The translations under genes were made by a program, and so were the position numbers. A DNA stretch of 64,000 nucleotides from Cinclus cinclus (taxonomy: Eukaryota > Chordata > Aves > Passeriformes > Cinclidae), in contig NC_085046.1 of assembly GCF_963662255.1 (NCBI RefSeq), positions 19,418,620 to 19,482,619 of the forward strand, read 5' to 3'. The notes beneath the pieces were generated by a model. It ran no database searches. It was not told the origin of the DNA and saw nothing but the letters and a program-made list of their open reading frames with translations. Below are positions 25,816-37,722 of the stretch, one piece after another; position 1 is the first letter of the stretch, and each line of letters opens with the position of its first letter.

Positions 25816-26403
25816 TGCTGTTTTCAGCTGGGGTAGAGTCAGTTTTCTCCACAGTGACTAGTACGAGGCTGTGTTTTGGATTTGTGCTGAACACAGGGTT
25901 GATAATATATTTTTGTTGTTGCAGAGCTTACACAGAGCTTACACAGGGCTTGCACAGAGCCAAGGCCTTTTCTGATTTTTTGTACTGCCACACTGGCGAT
26001 GGAGATGGGGGTACAGGGGAGGTTGGGAGGAGACACAACCAGGACAGGTGACCCAAAGTGACCAAAGGGATGGTCCAGACCATGTGACATCATGCTCAGG
26101 ATATAAAGTTTGAGGAAGAAGGAAGAACGGGGAGACATTTGGAGTCCCAAGTCACCATCACATGTCATGGGGCTATGCTTTCCTGGGGATGACTGAACAC
26201 CTTCCTGCCCATGGGAAGCAGTGAATTAATTCCTTGTTTTGCTTTGCTTATGTATGTGTGGCTTTTGCTTTTCCTTTTCCTATTGAACCAGTTTTATCTC
26301 AACCTTTGAGTTCCCTGCATTTTTACCTTTCCGATTCTTTCCCTGATGTCTCCAATGGGAGAGTGAGTGGGGCTTGGCTCCTGGCTGGGGTTAAACCATG
26401 ACA
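25816..26403 (+). mobile_element. endogenous retrovirus LTR, probably solo
   Basis: The segment matches an abundant avian LTR type that I recognise by its landmarks in order: TTTTCAGCTGGGGTAGAGTC near the start, a GGCTGTGTTTTGGATTTGTG block, CCAAAGTGACCAAAGGGATG, a TATA box (ATATAAAG at 26101-26108), CTTTCCTGGGGATGACTGAA, CCTTGTTTTGCTTTGCTT, and an end of GGCTGGGGTTAAACCATGACA. The left edge is either TGCTG at 25816 or TGTTTTC at 25819. Possible imperfect target duplications are TGGTTA (25810-25815) and TGGTAA (26405-26410). I see no gag, pol or env on either side, so a solo LTR left by LTR-LTR recombination is the simplest reading. Copies of an about 12-bp GAGCTTACACAG-like motif are tandemly repeated near 25924-25960. 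Confidence 0.8.
26101..26108 (+). promoter_or_regulatory. TATA box of the LTR promoter
   Basis: ATATAAAG lies about 285 bp into the LTR, just after TGACATCATGCTCAGG, at the usual U3/R position. The motif is intact; whether it drives transcription cannot be told from sequence. Confidence 0.6.
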
Positions 26404-29400
26404 CTGGTAAAACTCACTTTTAACTCTGCCAGTCATGAGACTGCTGGGTTTCTTTCTTTTTATTTTTCTTTCTTTGTCTCTTTTTGAAAAGCAGAAACAT
26501 AAAGCCTTTAAAAAAACCCGCAGTGTAGCAGAATAAGGAGATTTCGTATTTGCTCCCTAGCACTCCATACTCCACCACACTTTCTTAAAGACAATTTTAG
26601 TAAAAAAACTAAGACTATCAAGTCAACCAAATATTTAAACATGCAGTTTTCTTCAATTCTGACAGATATCTTAGATATCTGAATAGATATTAGTTATAAT
26701 AAAAATTAAAACTAATACTTAGGCAAATGTGCAATGAAACATATTCTGATATTCAGCATACATCACTTTTTAAAGTTTTCCCAGTAAACAGATTGCATTC
26801 AATAGCAAAATAATTTTCTAAGTTCTGCTATAATAAAATTTTATAAACCACGAACCACAAAAGAACACTAAATCTCAAATCTAACATAGAAACATTAAAA
26901 GACATTTGGCATGCCCCTTACCACATGATATATCAGACCACCTATCTGCAAAAGACTTGGGGACTTGGGTTTTTTTCCTATACCACAAACTGGAAAATGA
27001 TAATGTTATACCATAAAACAATGCAGCCAGCTATAAATATTTCTGAAGCTCACAAAAATTCTTAGAAAGGGGACAAGTAAGAAAAAGTTGTGTGCAAAAG
27101 AATACAAAAATTTTTCAGAGCAGGGAAGGAAATAGGCTCCAAGAAGGTAATTTTGATGTCAGTGGCAAGGCTACTTTTCAGAAGAACTCGGGATGCTGTT
27201 TCATCCTTGAATTTTAATACTACTACTTTAATATCCTTTTCTTATGTGTGCGATTCAGACTAATCTATTCAGATGTATTAAGGAACATTTAAAAGACTTA
27301 TTCTCTCACTTATTCTCTACTAAAATCTCTTGAGATTCATCCTAAAACTGGGACAATACAAAACTTGGAAGGATAAAAACATGATGTGCTGACAGCAGTG
27401 TGAACTCACTGTATGGCAGGATTTTGTAGAAGGTAGAAGAGAAGAGCAGCCTAAGGAGCTGAGCTGATTCTGCACATCCCAGCACAGACCACTTAGAGAC
27501 CCTCTGGGCAACCTTGATGCCAGGCAGGAAGCACTGCTTTGGTTTTTAAAGTATATATAAAAACACAATTGAAATCTCTCTCTCTCTGGAAACTCAGGGC
27601 CTGAAAAATACAACCTTAGACTTTCCAAAACAGTTTTCGGCTCAGTGTTCTGCAGACCATTGCCATATCAACATGGACACTCAATTTCAGCATGCTTTTT
27701 TGCTCTGAAATATATTCAATGATTTCATCTTTTCTCATGTCAAACTATATGTAAAAGAGAAAATAGGATGCTCAATAGAAAACAGGCATTAAATGGCATC
27801 CCAAGCTACAGTTTTCGAATGGCTGAAATATTCCTGGCACAATACAAAAAGACCTTGTGGAATGTTTTAAGGTTAACATCATCCTAATATTTACTATACA
27901 GCATTGAATTTTCCCAACCTTGAAGAAAGGATAATTCATGGCCACAGCCAGAGAACAGACCTGCACAATCTCCCACCAAGACAAGCAGTGTGGGTTGCGT
28001 TTGGACACACTTACACAGAGCTGAGCACCCAGAGTAATGAGCACTGAGCATGGGAGGGGAACCACAGCACTGCACTTGGCCACACTCCCAGCCACCCCCA
28101 TGACTACACTGGGGAGTGACTGGCACCTCAGGCCATTCTGACTGGATCCACATCCAGCCTGCCAAACAGCTAAGGCAGGCCCATGCCAAAATACCACAGG
28201 CTCGTGAAGGATGGCAGCACCAGATCCAGGAAAGGATCTGACAAGGGTAGAGGTCAAAACTAGCACTTCAACCCTGGAAGCTCCTTCCTGCTACGCTCCA
28301 AATCTTCTTTTGGGAAAGCGGCACTTACTACTGAGACAAACATGAGCTCACTCTGGTTGAGATCACACAGTATCTCTGCACTCTTCCCTCACCAGACTTT
28401 ACCTGGCAGCTTTGGACAATGAACAAACAGGAGCAGCCTACTGCAACAAAACATGGGAAATACTGAGACCCAATTAAATTTTTAAAAAATGGCATAAAAA
28501 TAATGAAATTGCTATGTGAAGAGTAGGGAAATTCAGACAATTTCAAGCACCTTGTCTAGTGCAGGAAAGAAGTGCTGAAGGTCCATCATTTCTAGTTAGA
28601 GCTTCTTGAATCATCCCTTTTTGGGAGCAGGAGCCAAATCATTGTCTTGGAACATTATGTGATGTCTTGTCGAACACTAGGAATACACCTTTTTTTTTTC
28701 CTATTTACTTTTACTGAACTACAAATACAAAATTAGTAATTTTAAACTCAAAAAATTAATATTTTAAGAATTTATGTCTGATTCAGGACTTGATTTTCAC
28801 AAACATCCAAATTCAGAGTGTATGTTTGTAGAACAAGTACAATCCCCCCTTCAGAACCTTACAGACCTTTGGGTCTGGGTAATGAAGAATGTAATGAATT
28901 CATTGATGATTTCCCTCTGCATCTCAGTAACAGTTAAACATACCTCACATCTGCCAGATTCCTGAGTTTTCAGTTCCAGCTTCCATACTACATACTCATC
29001 ACAGTTAATATTAATTGGTAATCAAACTGAAAAGCACCTGAAGCAAAGAAACAGGACAGAAATAACCTTTTTATTCCCACTGGGCAAGAACTTAGACATG
29101 GCAATAGGGTAATGCGTTTACTATTTATGTTTACCTTGTACATAATAAAAGACTTGTCCAACCAGAGTGAATAGTCATTTTTTCATCAGCATTTTTGTTT
29201 TTCAAATGGAACGTTTTTATCATATGCAGAATTGCATTAAGCATGTATAATGACTTGCTCAGTGATTTGCATAAGCATCTTCCATGGAGTGCACAAAACT
29301 TGACAGCTGTGATTTGCTTTACTCATGCATAAATAACAATGAAATCAGCCCAAAGACTTTTACTTCATATTTTAAATGTGAAGCCTAGCAGGGCAAAAAG

Positions 29401-29522
29401 AATGGTTATCACTTCCAGAAACACTGGAAAACCACTTAACCTAGCAAGTACACACTAGAAAAGAATGCACAAAACAGAAATGGTAAATTGTAAGTTACTT
29501 CACCGGTACTCGGGGCACCATT
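26404..29522. other. unique non-coding stretch
   Basis: No gene was recognised. The longest frame, 27772-28266 on the minus strand (164 codons), lies in a locally GC-richer patch and has no domain resemblance. Region 29210-29400 carries ATTTGCATA, TGACAGCTGTGA and several TAAT/ATTA-like cores and is discussed as a possible non-coding element. Confidence 0.5.
29503..29520 (-). other. putative retroviral primer-binding site
   Basis: On the minus strand this reads TGGTGCCCCGAGTACCGG and starts two bases beyond the LTR terminal CA. Retroviral primer-binding sites begin with TGG, complementary to a tRNA 3' CCA, and sit at this spot. I could not assign the tRNA. Confidence 0.5.
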
Positions 29523-29581
29523 TGTAGGGTTGTGGTTGTTTTCTTTAAAGAGCCAAGCAGTTATTAGTTGCTATAAAGTTG

Positions 29582-29587
29582 TTTATT
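29582..29587 (-). terminator. LTR polyadenylation signal AATAAA
   Basis: TTTATT on the plus strand reads as AATAAA on the minus strand. It lies downstream of the LTR TATA box and about 60 bp before the LTR end, the expected place for an R-region poly(A) signal. Confidence 0.6.
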
Positions 29588-29832
29588 GCAAAGGCACATC
29601 AGTCTCAAAAGGCAAAGAGTCACAAGCATTAAAGTCCATGCTAAAGTGTTTGGTATAGAGTCCCAAACAGAAGTAAAGTCCCAGTCAGAGGTAGAAGCTG
29701 CTCCCGTTGAGGTTGCCGATGTTGCTGTGGCAGCTCCTGTCTTCTTCGGGAGATGATGATGGCAGTGAGGAGAGAAGAAAAGCAAGAGAGCAGGAACAAA
29801 AGCAAAGCCAAGCTCTCCCCAGTGCATGGATT

Positions 29833-29840
29833 CTTATATA
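29833..29840 (-). promoter_or_regulatory. TATA box of the minus-strand LTR
   Basis: CTTATATA on the plus strand reads as TATATAAG on the minus strand. It lies between the putative U3 and the AATAAA signal. Confidence 0.6.
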
Positions 29841-30270
29841 CAAGTTACCCAACAAGCTAAAGACACTAATTCCACCCATTTCTTCTTAACCTATTAGAAT
29901 TCTATTTTCTTAGCACGCCAGGTTACATATAAAATATGCTTTCTCTAAAAAAAGTAAGCAATATTCTTACTATAATTTCATTATGTCTAAAATTATATTC
30001 CTGGAGCCTCGTCAGGAACACCAGTATCTTAGGACTATGTTTTTCAACCTTCACTAGAACTCACACTTCTACACTGGCATCTGAGACCTTTATTCTCTAA
30101 AGCACTTAAAACTTATCCTTCCTTACTTATTCTAAAACTTAAACTTACACCTCTGCTTTATGTGTGAGCAGCTTAACATACTTCAATCCATCCAAAGGTT
30201 TTCATTCAATCCCTGCACTCTATTTCTCTCTGAATTCTTCAGAGAGACTCTTGACTTACAGACTCTAACA

Positions 30271-33200
30271 TAAAGTAAAGAAGATAAAATTCCCAAATCA
30301 CAGGAGATTTATACTCAGAATTAATTGACCTCAGGGCTGAATGGGACATAAATACAGTCACAAGGGATAAATCAATAGATGTTTCTTTTAAAAGGTAAAG
30401 AATATTTTAAGTGCTTTGAGAACTCAACATTTCAAATATCCACCATTTTTATATTTGTATATTTGAGAAGACACAAATATTTCAAATTTTAAAATAAAAT
30501 ATTTTCAAAATACTTTTAAGATTTTACAGTACTTTGAAATACCTTAAAATACTCTGGTTAATATATTCTATGGTTAATTTTAAGATATTTTTGAAGTCTA
30601 CCAGGAGTAATCACTGCCTGGAATTTACTGAAGGTTTATTATTTGCTTCTTTCTATAACAATTTCTAACTATTTAAAATGTGCATAAAAGTAAATTTGAC
30701 TTTAGTCTAGGTGCCTGCACTGTGCCAGTGGAAAGGCAGGTTTTCTGTCTGAGTAGATGATTTTCTTTAGATTTAATCAGCATTTAGAAGGTGGGAGGCT
30801 ATGGAAGAAAATGACTTTCATGACCTTTGCCTTCTTGCACTCTCAGGTCTGGACTATTTAACTACTTTAGTCAAAGTATCCTCTTTAAAAAATACAGGCT
30901 TAATTTAGACAATAAGCTGATCAAGCAGACAGGTTAATTATTTGTCTTCAGCAGGATATGCACATTGGTCACTGCTGAAAATCAAAACTACTTTTGCAAT
31001 AAATTCTGCAAAACAATACTGTAATGTGAATATAAAAGTCAAAATTGAACCATTCAGTAAAAATCATTGAGTATTATCCTAAATATTTAGAACTAGAAGG
31101 AAATCAATTAATAGTAATAAAAATATTCAAATAATAATATTATCAGAAATACAATCAATAATTTTTTTTTATTAACTTGTGAATGTATCAGGGCAGGTTT
31201 TGGATATCGATCTCTTGATCTGTTAATTATTTACTTAATTAGTTGCTTAGTAGGAAGGTAGCAGAAATTATGTTACCATCCTTATGCTAAAAAAAGTTTC
31301 ACAGCATCTGAGTTAAGAGCAGTCTGGCCTTGGCAGTAGTTTGCTGTACCGGAAGGCAGATAGCATAGCACAGGAAAAGAGCCTAGAGGCATTAGTGTAA
31401 TCCACCGAGGTTAAATGTAGGAAAGCTAAAATTATTTAATACTTTTTAAGCCCACAGTACAGTAAATGGTCTGTTGCTAGGAAGCAATCCTGGCTAAAAA
31501 TACAGCTCTTTTTAATATGCTGACTTTATGTCTGAAAAATGCCCGAAACAGGTCTCATTGAAGGTATTTCTCATGCCCCTCCTCTCATTCCATCGAGTCC
31601 CCATTTCACATTCAGAAATGCACGAACCCCAAGTGCTCCTCAGCCTGGAGATTATGTTTGATCAAGGAAAAGTCAAGCTCAACAGGTGGATGATCTTTAC
31701 CAACATCTTGTCAAGAGTGCCCACATCAGGGGACCCATGGTAATAAGTAAAAACATTTAAAATTATAAGACAAAGTTCTGCTCCCCCAGTCTGACCACAG
31801 ATTTACCATCATGAAGGAAGAATTTTCTCCCAGGAACCTGAGAACCCTGGAAAAGGCTGACTGCCTGGGAACAACCTCTGGAGGGAATTGAGGGATGCAA
31901 TAAATGGTCCCAAACCCCTCCTTGTATACCCTGATAAATTCCCATAAATAAAAGCATTTGACTGTCTGAATTTACAGTGCTAAACAGGTGAAGCGATCCT
32001 TAGACATGCCAATTAAAAATTTAAAACCTCAGATTGGCAGTAACATTGCTGAGGAGTTTCACCCATTTAGCTCTCAGAGAACTGACCAGTCACTGGACCA
32101 GTATGTTCAGCACTGTTAAGAAACACAACACATTAAAACATGACTTGCAAGGGATGAAAGTGCCACGAATAACTTAAATAATGTGACCCCAGACCTTTCA
32201 AGAGGGTCTGGATGAAGCCACAGTTGTTACATTTAGTGCAACAGATAGTCACATCTCAGAGGATAAACAATATATTAATAAAAGAATAAGATACATAACC
32301 CTAAGCACAGACTTCAAAAGGTATCATGAGTTACTGCAAGCAACTTGAAGACTTTGAGCACATAGTATTACACTGTCTCTCTATTCTACAGCATTTAGTG
32401 AATACATTCTTTAAGTAAATTATGTCACAAACCTGTCCTTCTCAGTAGCTTCACAGTGTTTCTGAAAATGAATGTGCACATAGAAATTGATGACAGCTTT
32501 AAAATAAATACTAAATAATGTATAATGTTTTTCTTTAATTACTAGATAAATTTCCTGACAATAATTTCTGATATTGTTGAATTACTTTGAAAGTCAAGCT
32601 TATTTTTGGTTTTTACCCTGTAATCCTTTCTCCTTGCTAGGTAGTTTTCTGATGAAAAGGAAGATAGGTTTTCACAGCTAGTTCCACCTTCAGATTTTCA
32701 AAAGGTTTATTTATTTTTTTTTGTGCTAAAATCCTTTCCTCCTGTCTTAAGCAGGGGAACAGCCTGGCCACCCTTTTAATTGAGAACCTAGTTTGTCCCC
32801 ATCCAACAGGAAGACAATTGTCTCTCTTGTGTTCATAGAAATTACATTTGGAATCCTGCACTTACCAGTCAGCAAACAGTCCTCTGCATCCACGATGTAT
32901 AAAACTACCTCTTCTCATTCTTTAACACTTTTACCACTTGGCATCTTTAGGGAAGAATGTTTTCTCTTTGGATTTTATATTCTCTGTCAATTTGCACATT
33001 ACAACCACACAACAAATGGACATCTAACTAGGCTACTTTTTGTGTAGCTTGATGCAAGCCACGGCTGATACCAGAAATAACAGGTAACCTTGACTTGGGA
33101 AGCACAATGGTTTTGAATAGCTTTCTTCAACCTCCTCCTTTTTAGTGAGGCACATTCATACAATAAAAATCCTATCAGAAGGTATGCATTAAATATTAAG

Positions 33201-33334
33201 GACTTCAGGAATTATCTACATATTTTTGCAAACAGTCTGGGAAGTCCGGAAAATTTCAACCTAAACTACAGTTTTAACAGTTCCATTAGGTCTTGTGTTT
33301 ATGATAAATTCACCTGTGTCAGGGCTGTTGCAAG
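30271..33334. other. unique AT-rich non-coding stretch
   Basis: No gene, RNA or transposon was recognised. Very AT-rich around 30420-30600 and 31020-31180. Confidence 0.55.
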
Positions 33335-33948
33335 CAAAGGTACAGGCTGGGCAGAAAATGGGCTGAGAGCTGCCTTGAAGAGAAGGACTTGGGGTTGTTA
33401 GTGGATGAGAAGCTCCAGAGCAGCTGACACAGTGCACCTGCAGCACAGAGAGCCAATTGTGGGCTGCATGGAAGCAGCGTGGCCGGCTGGGGGAGGGAGG
33501 GATTTGCCTCTCTGCTCTGCTCTGGTGAGAGACACCCCACCTGGAGTGCTGCACCCAGCTCTGGGGCACCCAGCATAAGGACAGACCTGTCAGACTGAGT
33601 CCAGAGGAGGCCAAGAAGATGATCAAAGGGCTGGAGCACCAACACTATCGAGACAAACCAAGTGAGCAGGGGTCGTTCAGCCTGAAGAAGAGAAGGCTCT
33701 AGCCTTGAATACTAGCCTTCTAGTATTCAAATGCACCTGAAAAGAAAGCTGAAAAGAGAGGAATTTTTTCCAAGAACATGCACTGATAGGACAAGCAGAA
33801 TGGTTTTAAACCGAAGGAGGGGAGACTTATATCCAACATTACAAAGAAATTCTTCATGGTGAAACCGATGAGGCACTGGAACCAGTTTCCCAGAGAAGTG
33901 GGAATGCCCCAACCTTAAGTTCAAAGACTATCACACAGTTCTATAATT
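33335..33948 (+). mobile_element. CR1 LINE 3' fragment (ORF2 C-terminus and 3' UTR)
   Basis: The plus strand carries the CR1 hallmarks in order: GAGAAGGACTTGGGGTTGTT then GTGGATGAGAAGCT (the 'KDLGVLVDEKL' region of ORF2), CCAATTGTGGGCTGCAT, CACCTGGAGTGCTGCACCCA then GCTCTGGGGCACCCAGC, GAGGAGGCCAAGAAGATGAT, a GCCTGAAGAAGAGAAGGCTC 3'-UTR block, ATTCTTCATGGTGA and a GGCACTGGAACCAGTTTCCC-like stretch. Frames are broken by several stops and small indels, so it is a dead, 5'-truncated copy. The terminal octamers are not recognisable, so the 3' end is approximate. Antisense frames of 108-121 codons across it are shadows. Confidence 0.88.
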
Positions 33949-36900
33949 AACTAATCTGAAATGCCTGAGTTACTGCTAAAAAGCTTTTTCATTCCTTTTC
34001 CTTAAAAGTGCTGTATTTACAATGGAGAATTTACACCATCACAAGGAGAACATAATTTCCCAGATCCAATGTATTCATTACTTGTGATGTAACTTTCAGC
34101 ACGAGGAGTTCCTTTTCCTTGAAAACTGTATAGCACAAAAATACAGTAGCTTCCATTCATGTGGGAACATGCCACACTTCTCATAGGATTCAAAGTATTT
34201 CCCCTAGCAACAATAAATTTACAGAAAAGATACAAGGCGGTAGTTAAAAGCATTGGCTGTAATTGAGAAGAAATACTTAATTTACAATCATGAGCTAGTC
34301 TGGTGATATTCCAGTCATCAATATGCAAAAATTACTCCAGTGATTTTGACCAACTGCGGTTCAGACTTCCACTAAAGTGATTTTTGTTATTTATTTCTAA
34401 AGAAGGCAAAGTGTACATTTTTTAAGATTTTAATTATAAACAAATTTCAAAGGAGGTACTTTGAAAATTAAACCAGAAACTTTGTCCCTTGGAAGAGGTC
34501 ACTTACAAAACATCTCTTAAAAGAATCTCTTTCCAATTTGCCAAGATGATAAGGGAAATTTGCAGGAAAGGCTGCAATTCAAAAGGCATTTCTTCATGAA
34601 TGCTTAAATCACCCACAAAACCAGTTTAAATTAAACCCACATCCTAACAGGGATCTGATCCCTTAGCACGTTGTCATCCCAGCAGCAGTTCAGATTTAGA
34701 GAGGTGCCAGTGCCTCATTTACCCACCAGCACATGAACCCTTTCTCCCACCAAACCTGCACATGTGTGCAGGTAACCCTATCAGTAAGGTGATGTAAGGC
34801 CATATCACCTGGTCAACACTGTCAGACATACCAAAATAGGGACAAACTGGATAAAAAAGTTGCTTTTACAGATGATAATCAGGGTGGGAAAAAGGGAAGA
34901 CTTTAGGAGGAAAGAAAGGATAATAAGAAATGACAGATTGATGCAGCAACTGATGGTGTTTGGGGGTACTTAGAACGTGACCCCAAATCTGGGTCCTTCC
35001 CCTAGCAGCTTAGAAATCAGGGTGCTGGGGTAAACAGTGCTAGGCTATTAGCAGGGACTGGCTTTGCTTTGGACAGTGAAGTATTTCCCTCCTCACAGCC
35101 ACCCCACTCCAGCCATGCTCAGCAGCTGAAGGCTCCACACGGGTCCCTTCAAAACCCCACAGAGCAGCAGTGCCTGGTCACACCACCCAGTCTGCAGGGC
35201 CTGGACTGCTGGTCACTGGACTTGCTGATATAAAATCAACTTCCCACTTGTTTTGGAAAGGTGAGATATCAGTTTCATTAATTTAAAAGATTTCCAACCC
35301 AACAGTGTACAGAGGTGATTGACTGATAACTTGAGATTTTCTGATAGAGGAGAACAGGCCAATAACATATGCATTACAGCACAGCCCACATTCCCTGTCA
35401 TCCCTAATGCAGGTGAAAAGGCTGAAATGTCTGATCTGGTGACAGTGGAGAAAGATGCTGTGTGACAGATGCTATTTTACTCATCATAAATATAGTATAA
35501 CCATACCTCCCATTGTCTTGCAGTTACAGAGTACACAGAGGTTACATCAGAACAAATTTACTGACTTCAAACAAGCATTCAGAGATAATTATTTAACCTT
35601 ACAGGACAACACTAAACATTTGACAGAGCTTATGACATTTGAAATGATACATGAGAATAGAGTTTGTTCAGAACAAAGTTGGAAAGTCATTTAATAGATT
35701 CTGCTCTACCACTGTGTCATTCTGCCAGGAACTGAAGAGCACATCCCTGTTCTACCCTGTCCTCTCTCCTGCTGCTTTTTTGGCCAAAGCACTGGGAACA
35801 CTTCAAAATATCTGTCAATCCAACACTTTTCTACTTAGTCTTCATATTGAAGCTCATAGGAGAACTCAATTAAGTTTATGAGCTTTTGTAAGTGACCTTG
35901 CAAGGGCCCAATTGTCAGTGCTGAAATAGCTGGCACACAGCTTGTTTAATTTCTGTTTACAATGGGAAAAATTTCCTGACACAAGTTTCTGTGATATTGA
36001 GAAGCATTTTACAATTATAATAAACCAACAAAAATTCGTCAAAACTCTTAAAATTAAAGCTACTTAAGTGAAAGTAATATAGGCCCTATTACTACATTAA
36101 TAATATATTAATACTACATTAATTTTTTTACAGTTCAAAATATATATTTTGTTTGTTTTCCATGAAAGAATACAATTTATCAGTTGTTGAATTAAAAATC
36201 TGCTATAGCTGGCAATGGGTGATGATGTTTCTTCTTGCTACAAAAAAATCTTCTAAAAATATGTTAAGAGGAAATTAATATCTATTCTATAGTTATATTT
36301 TGCCTCATTAGCTTTATTCTCTATCAATTGTTAATGACTCAAAAGAATATCACGACATATTAATGTCTTCCAAGCACTTACAAATTCATGTTTTGTCAGT
36401 GTTTAGAAAGAAATCAAGACATGAAATACAATCTCAATTTATGTACAATAGAAACTGTGGTAAAAATTACAAGGAAGTGCTGCACTGTTTTCTAAGTGAT
36501 AAATGAAATAGAACCCAAAAAACAGTTGTGTGCTCTGTGAGAAACAAGGTACATTAACTGGGCAACTTTAAAGTTTGCAAATCAAGGCTTTTGTGACGAG
36601 AAGAAAAAAGGAGTTCTTGAATTTGAGTGCTGTACAATGGTGCTTCTGCTTCATATTAATCTATCTGAATCACAGCAGACCATATTACATGTTGTTCTAA
36701 TTTCTGACAACTAATACAGGCAATAATTATGCTGAGGCATTCCAGCAACATCCCATTTCACTAAGAGACAAGAACAGCTCTAGGACTAAATTGAGATTAT
36801 GGTCTATAAGGAGTGGACAGTTTCTCAGAAGATGTTGTATCTGATTCATGCCTTCCAATATGAAATAAATAAAGAAGTAGCTATCAGCAGCTGGGAGAGT

Positions 36901-37358
36901 AGCACTCTGTTTTCCCTGTTCCCTTTGTACTTTTGGGATTTCATTCTATTTTTTTCTGATGTCTTTAGACATTCTTGCATCTTCAGGGAAGAACTTTGAA
37001 CTTCAAGGACATCTGAATGGCCCTCTTCAGACAAAGAAAGAGTAAGAACGTTTAGTACTTGGAGTTTAACAACATGAAATCACATCCAGAAGTGCAGCTA
37101 TGAATAAATCTGTAAAATAGTGTTTTGCATATTAGTGCACTCAAATGACCCAACACAGTTATATACAGTTGTTTTGTTGTTTTTTTTTTTTTTTATGAGA
37201 GCTGCCTCTCAGAGGAGGAGATTGTGCTCTTTGAACTCATCTATCTCAAATTGTTTACTAGTCTTATTTTAAGAAGTGGCATTCACTGTTACTTTAAAAA
37301 AATATTACTCTTATTCACAACAGGAGTACCTCGTACACTAGGCAGTGCTTTATGTCTT
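33949..37358. other. unique non-coding stretch
   Basis: No gene was recognised. Moderately GC-richer sequence at about 34640-35220 matches nothing I know; the remainder is AT-rich. A poly(T) tract lies near 37175-37193. Confidence 0.5.
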
Positions 37359-37722
37359 CCATAGAAGCACATGGGTAAGGCTGGAAGGGATCACGGAGGG
37401 TCATCTAGTCCAACCTCCCTGCTCCAGGAGGGCCTCACAGAGCACATGGCACAGGATTGTGTCCAGATGGCTCTTGAATATCTCCAGTGAGGGAGACCAC
37501 CCTTCCAATGCTCAGTCATCTTCATGGTAAAGAAGCTCTTCCTCATATTCAGGTAGAACTTCCCGTGCAACAGTTTCTGCCCTTTGCCTCTTGTCCTATT
37601 GTTTGGCACCCCTGAGGAGAGCCTGGTCCATACTCTTGACATCCCTCCCTTCAGATACTGAGAGAGATAAGGTCTCCTCTCAGTCATCTCAAGGCTGAAC
37701 AGACCCAGCTCCCTCCTTTATT
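37359..37722 (-). mobile_element. CR1 LINE 3' fragment
   Basis: On the plus strand, the reverse complement of the CR1 3' UTR: GGCTGGAAGGGATCACGGAG, CATCTAGTCCAACCTCCCTG, ATATCTCCAGTGAGGGAGAC, GGTAAAGAAGCTCTTCCTCA, then CCTTTGCCTCTTGTCCTATT, and finally AGGCTGAACAGACCCAGCTC. The 3' end of the element is at the left (CATAGAAGCA may be a decayed terminal octamer) and the 5' truncation is at the right. About 360 bp is a typical length for truncated avian CR1 copies. Frames crossing it on either strand are shadows. Confidence 0.92.

Larger units (their letters stand above)
29523..30270 (-). mobile_element. endogenous retrovirus LTR with adjacent PBS-like sequence
   Basis: Read on the minus strand, the segment begins TGTTAGAGTCTGTAAG (from 30270) and ends CAACCCTACA (at 29523), giving TG...CA ends with a partly inverted terminal motif. 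A TATA box (TATATAAG, complement of 29833-29840) precedes a polyadenylation signal AATAAA (complement of 29582-29587), followed by GCTTGGCTCTTTAAAG. Immediately beyond the 3' end comes AA then TGGTGCCCCGAGTACCGG, which has the position and form of a retroviral tRNA primer-binding site. This suggests a 5' LTR with a few tens of bases of leader rather than a clean solo LTR. An alternative 5' edge is near 30020 (TGTTCCTGACGAGG). No gag or pol follows, so the internal region is lost. The short frames across it are LTR shadows. Confidence 0.72.

Noticed and set aside
27772..28266. 164-codon minus-strand frame
   Set aside because: It lies in a GC-elevated patch with a second overlapping frame, shows no domain or family resemblance and has no visible promoter or splice context.
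29564..29879. Minus-strand frames of 64-87 codons with hydrophobic segments
   Set aside because: They sit inside the LTR between its TATA box and polyadenylation signal and have no relation to a viral or host protein.
33261..33645. Antisense frames of 108-121 codons
   Set aside because: They are the reverse strand of the CR1 3' fragment.
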